IMG/VR virus record: IMGVR_UViG_3300013094_000025
Span: 33,938-97,937 of that record
Source: a virus
Reading direction: 5' to 3' (one strand)
DNA: 64,000 bases
The notes beneath the pieces were generated by a model, which was not told the DNA's origin, did not search any database, and worked only from the letters and a program-made list of their open reading frames with translations. The position numbers and the translations under genes are program-made. This document shows positions 61,564-64,000 of this stretch, one piece after another. Positions within the stretch are counted from its first letter, which is position 1; each line of letters opens with the position of its first letter.

Positions 61564-62277
61564 ATGTCTTACGTTACCACTATTAATAGTAATCAGTATG
61601 TAGGTGATTCATTATCTACTATTAATAACAATTTTGCTAATTTAGAAACACAAACTAATAACGTAACTACATTTACAAATTCTGTTTCTGGTAACGTTTT
61701 TAAAAAGGGATATACAGTATCAACTATATCTAATTTTGTTTACGGCCATGTTCTTGACGGTACTGAAAAGAAATCAACTATCATTAATAATTGGAATGAT
61801 GTATATATAAACCCTCAAAAGAATCCTTTAAGAGTGTCATTTACAAACGACAATTATACACGTAAGGCTTTCTTACAAGGTAAAGTATATACCCGTAATG
61901 TAGGTATGGCAGCTACTAGTTTTTATAGGCTTGCCCGTTTTAATGATAATACATCTTCTACACCATTAGAAGTTATTGATGTAACAGCGTGTGAGGGTAA
62001 TGTAAATTATAGTCACGGGTACAATACACTATTTCAAAGTTTTTATCTACTTCAACCTAATATAACTTATACATTCGGTTTACAGCATTGGTGGCCAGGA
62101 AGTGGCGCAGGTACAGGTAACGGTATTCAAATAAACGGCTGGCAGACAAATAGTTCAGATTCCTGGGGGCAAAATTCAGGTAACACCTATAAATATATTT
62201 ACGCTAATGATAAAACTATTGGTTATCCTAATACAGGAGTCAATATTGAATCGTACATTAAACTTACACTAATTTAA
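61564..62277 (+). CDS. fibre-like protein, paralogue B
   Basis: A 237-residue protein (ATG at 61564, just after the previous stop). The N-terminal motif is QYVGDSLSTINNNFANL, with Cys replaced by Tyr. Its C-terminal domain aligns along its length with paralogue A (FLQGKVYTRNVGMAATSFYR, then CEGNVNYSHGYNTLFQS), marking a tandem gene duplication that has since diverged. Two related tips may broaden receptor range or form a hetero-oligomer. Confidence 0.65.
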   Translation: MSYVTTINSNQYVGDSLSTINNNFANLETQTNNVTTFTNSVSGNVFKKGYTVSTISNFVYGHVLDGTEKKSTIINNWNDVYINPQKNPLRVSFTNDNYTRKAFLQGKVYTRNVGMAATSFYRLARFNDNTSSTPLEVIDVTACEGNVNYSHGYNTLFQSFYLLQPNITYTFGLQHWWPGSGAGTGNGIQINGWQTNSSDSWGQNSGNTYKYIYANDKTIGYPNTGVNIESYIKLTLI

Positions 62278-62281
62278 AACT

Positions 62282-63037
62282 ATGTCTACACCTTACTTAA
62301 TTACAACATTTATTCCAGGAAGTGCCTGTATAGGAGATTCTCGAAATACAATTAATGCTAGTTTTAGCGCTCTAGATACAGCTGTACAGAATTTAAGTAC
62401 TGGTTCTATTGCAAATCTTAATGTTGCAAGTGTTATAATTAGCTCAACAGTACCTTCAGTAAACGGTAATCAATTACCTTTTACAGTAGTTGGTAACAGC
62501 AATACATCTTTATATAGTTCTATACAGAATATATATGCCGGGGTTAGTGCTAGTACTGATTTATCATTCTATAATGATAGTGGTGTTAACTATCTTGATA
62601 TCGGTATTAATAGTACTCAGTATAATGGCAACTCTTACGGTCCAAAATTTAACGTAGTAGGTGCAGGAGATTCTTACATATATACAACTGCTAATGATTT
62701 AGCAATAGGTACATCAGTGCCGAGTACTTTTGCTGATATAATATTCTTTACTGGTGGAGCTTTAAGTGGTACATCCGTCAATGGTGGTAATGAGAGAATG
62801 CGTATCACTAATACTGGCGGATCTTACTCTGGTAATGTCGGTATTAATACCTCTTTCCCTAACCAACAGTTAACAGTAAGTGGGGCAATTAGTGCTACAA
62901 CATTTGTAGCAACAAGCTCATTATGGGTAGGTAGTTTGTCTGCAACTGTAGTATCACCTGGATCTGTTGTTGCTAAAATGCCAATATATAATGCTGTTGG
63001 TACCTTTGTTGGTTTTATACCAGTTTATAATTCTTAA
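62282..63037 (+). CDS. tail-fibre-like protein with CIGDS motif
   Basis: A 251-residue protein with the shared motif ACIGDSRNTINASFSAL (about 15-31), then a beta-rich shaft. ERMRITNTGGSYSGNVGINT is a motif commonly seen in distal phage fibres, often ahead of an intramolecular chaperone domain, which is absent here. It lies 4 nt after paralogue B. The C-terminus (YNAVGTFVGFIPVYNS) probably forms the tip. Confidence 0.65.
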   Translation: MSTPYLITTFIPGSACIGDSRNTINASFSALDTAVQNLSTGSIANLNVASVIISSTVPSVNGNQLPFTVVGNSNTSLYSSIQNIYAGVSASTDLSFYNDSGVNYLDIGINSTQYNGNSYGPKFNVVGAGDSYIYTTANDLAIGTSVPSTFADIIFFTGGALSGTSVNGGNERMRITNTGGSYSGNVGINTSFPNQQLTVSGAISATTFVATSSLWVGSLSATVVSPGSVVAKMPIYNAVGTFVGFIPVYNS

Positions 63038-63040
63038 TAT

Positions 63041-63742
63041 ATGGCAGTATTAACACCAGTATTAACAGGCGGTAATGGAGTACCTACATATAACTTAGGT
63101 ATAGCAGAAACCTATTCTTGGATACCTATTCAGAATGATCAGAATAGGCCGATGTACGCTAGAGCAGGTTATATTACTAATTTATCTGATTTAACTATAA
63201 CCCTTAGTGCTAGTAATTTAACAATCGGTAATGTTAAGCTTCAGGACGGTGTTGATGGTAGTTTAGCTTCTGTTGTTCAAGCTGGTACTAATTACGCTCT
63301 TTTAGTACAGACTCAAGATTTAGATTCTCGTTTAGATAGCATCACTATTGCCGACAGAAATGGACACTTTGCCGATTGTAACGGTCCGTTAAGTGCATTA
63401 TATGTGTACGCTGCTAACGATGTTCAAGTTCACGCTTCTCAAACTTTTCCTATATCAGGTAGTGTTACCGTTCTTAACCCTGTAACAAATTGGGACGTAT
63501 TAAGTGCTGCTATTAATAGCTCTAGCTACACAACTCTTCCATCAAATCCTGCTAATGAGATAACAATTTTAAATAATACAGGTGGTATTATGTATATTAA
63601 AAATGCATCTAAAACATTAGGCTTACCAATTGATAATAACACATCTGCTGATTTTAAACTTGTTGGTAATACTAATGAAGTAGCAGTTATGGCTAGTAGT
63701 AATAATCAAACTGTATATGCTACATTTATAGCTTATAACTAA
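63041..63742 (+). CDS. hypothetical virion/fibre protein (233 aa)
   Basis: A 233-residue beta-rich protein, 3 nt after the previous gene. It lacks the CIGDS motif. ITLSASNLTIGNVKLQDGVD, then LDSRLDSITIADRNG and ALYVYAANDVQVHAS, are beta segments. Members of this type often act as structural or adaptor pieces in fibre clusters. No specific family recognised. Confidence 0.55.
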   Translation: MAVLTPVLTGGNGVPTYNLGIAETYSWIPIQNDQNRPMYARAGYITNLSDLTITLSASNLTIGNVKLQDGVDGSLASVVQAGTNYALLVQTQDLDSRLDSITIADRNGHFADCNGPLSALYVYAANDVQVHASQTFPISGSVTVLNPVTNWDVLSAAINSSSYTTLPSNPANEITILNNTGGIMYIKNASKTLGLPIDNNTSADFKLVGNTNEVAVMASSNNQTVYATFIAYN

Positions 63743-63743
63743 T

Positions 63744-64000
63744 ATGGGAAGAATATCTTTACTCGGAACTGGCAACATTGCTTTTAGTGGAAATGAAATT
63801 TATTCTACTAGCGGTAATACAGTTTTATTTGGCTCTAATATAACACCAGCAACGTCTGCTTTCTCTATAGGTACTATTGGTCAGCCTTTTAATGACTTGT
63901 ATCTTGCTGCAAATTCCTTTTCCCTTGCTTCTAATGTACTGGGTGCTTCGGGTATTAAGATGTCTAATGATGGAAATAGTTTTACCGTTCAAAATGGTGG
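63744..64000 (+). CDS. partial fibre-like protein (N-terminal part)
   Basis: The frame from the ATG at 63744 is open to the window end (85 residues). The sequence is Ser/Thr/Asn-rich with SIGTIGQPFNDLYLAANSFS, which resembles a repeat unit of phage tail fibres (a G-x-x-x-x-x-F-x-D-L-Y-L type motif). It continues the fibre-like run and is truncated by the window. Confidence 0.6.
   Translation, partial: MGRISLLGTGNIAFSGNEIYSTSGNTVLFGSNITPATSAFSIGTIGQPFNDLYLAANSFSLASNVLGASGIKMSNDGNSFTVQNG

Noticed and set aside
1-64000. tRNA genes
   Set aside because: Intergenic gaps are almost all under 100 bases, and none shows a tRNA-like acceptor and T-arm pattern.
1-64000. Naming the host as Bacteroidota from the lack of Shine-Dalgarno sites
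   Set aside because: The dpdA promoter looks like ordinary sigma70 (TTGACA/TATTAT), which differs from the Bacteroidota promoter type; the evidence conflicts, so the host is left open.

Overview
The window is a long piece of a tailed double-stranded DNA phage of the T4-like (contractile-tail myovirus) superfamily. Recognisable T4-type genes include a UvsX recombinase, gp41 helicase, gp32 single-stranded DNA binding protein, gp45 clamp, gp44 clamp loader, gp16/gp17 terminase, gp18/gp19 tail sheath and tube, gp48-, gp53-, gp27-, gp25- and gp6-type baseplate proteins, neck gp13/gp14, gp4, prohead protease gp21, scaffold gp22 and major capsid gp23. The sequence is AT-rich, genes are tightly packed on both strands, and almost no start codon has a convincing Shine-Dalgarno sequence. 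The host cannot be named from the sequence. PKD-, NHL-, LamG- and Ig-like virion proteins suggest an aquatic phage, and the weak Shine-Dalgarno signal suggests a host that does not depend on it.

Layout. 1-3255: the end of an unknown gene, a small reverse-strand gene, then a tightly coupled forward operon dpdA / formyltransferase (DpdN-like) / P-loop kinase / queF. 3303-10956: replication and recombination genes (uvsX, 41, 32, 45) with folE2 between 32 and 45. 10993-24549: large terminase, sheath, tubes and the central baseplate/hub genes. 24515-31168: a mostly reverse-strand block (clamp loader 44, dut, nrdA, nrdB and unknowns), interrupted by forward genes for a GIY-YIG homing endonuclease, a small-terminase candidate and a fibre-like protein. 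31215-51624: peripheral baseplate (25, 6, 7-like) and several very large virion proteins. 51650-60759: a fibre-like protein, an acidic protein, neck, head-completion, protease, scaffold and capsid genes, with one reverse-strand membrane protein. 60855-64000: tail-fibre-like genes, the last cut by the window edge. No gene-free stretch exceeds 300 bases. No tRNA, rRNA, CRISPR array or insertion sequence was seen.

How it fits together. The most interesting system is the predicted 7-deazaguanine DNA modification pathway. FolE2 would start deazapurine synthesis from GTP, QueF would reduce preQ0 to preQ1, DpdA (a tRNA-guanine-transglycosylase relative) would exchange guanine in DNA for the deazaguanine, and the formyltransferase would cap the aminomethyl group, giving a formylated dPreQ1-type base. 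An uncharacterised kinase sits inside the operon. QueD, QueE and QueC functions are not in the window and would have to come from elsewhere in the phage or from the host.

A TAAATA-type box resembling the T4 late promoter precedes many structural genes only 5-13 nt before the start codon, which predicts leaderless or nearly leaderless late mRNAs. Early-type genes (dpdA, gene 32) instead show sigma70-like -35/-10 pairs.
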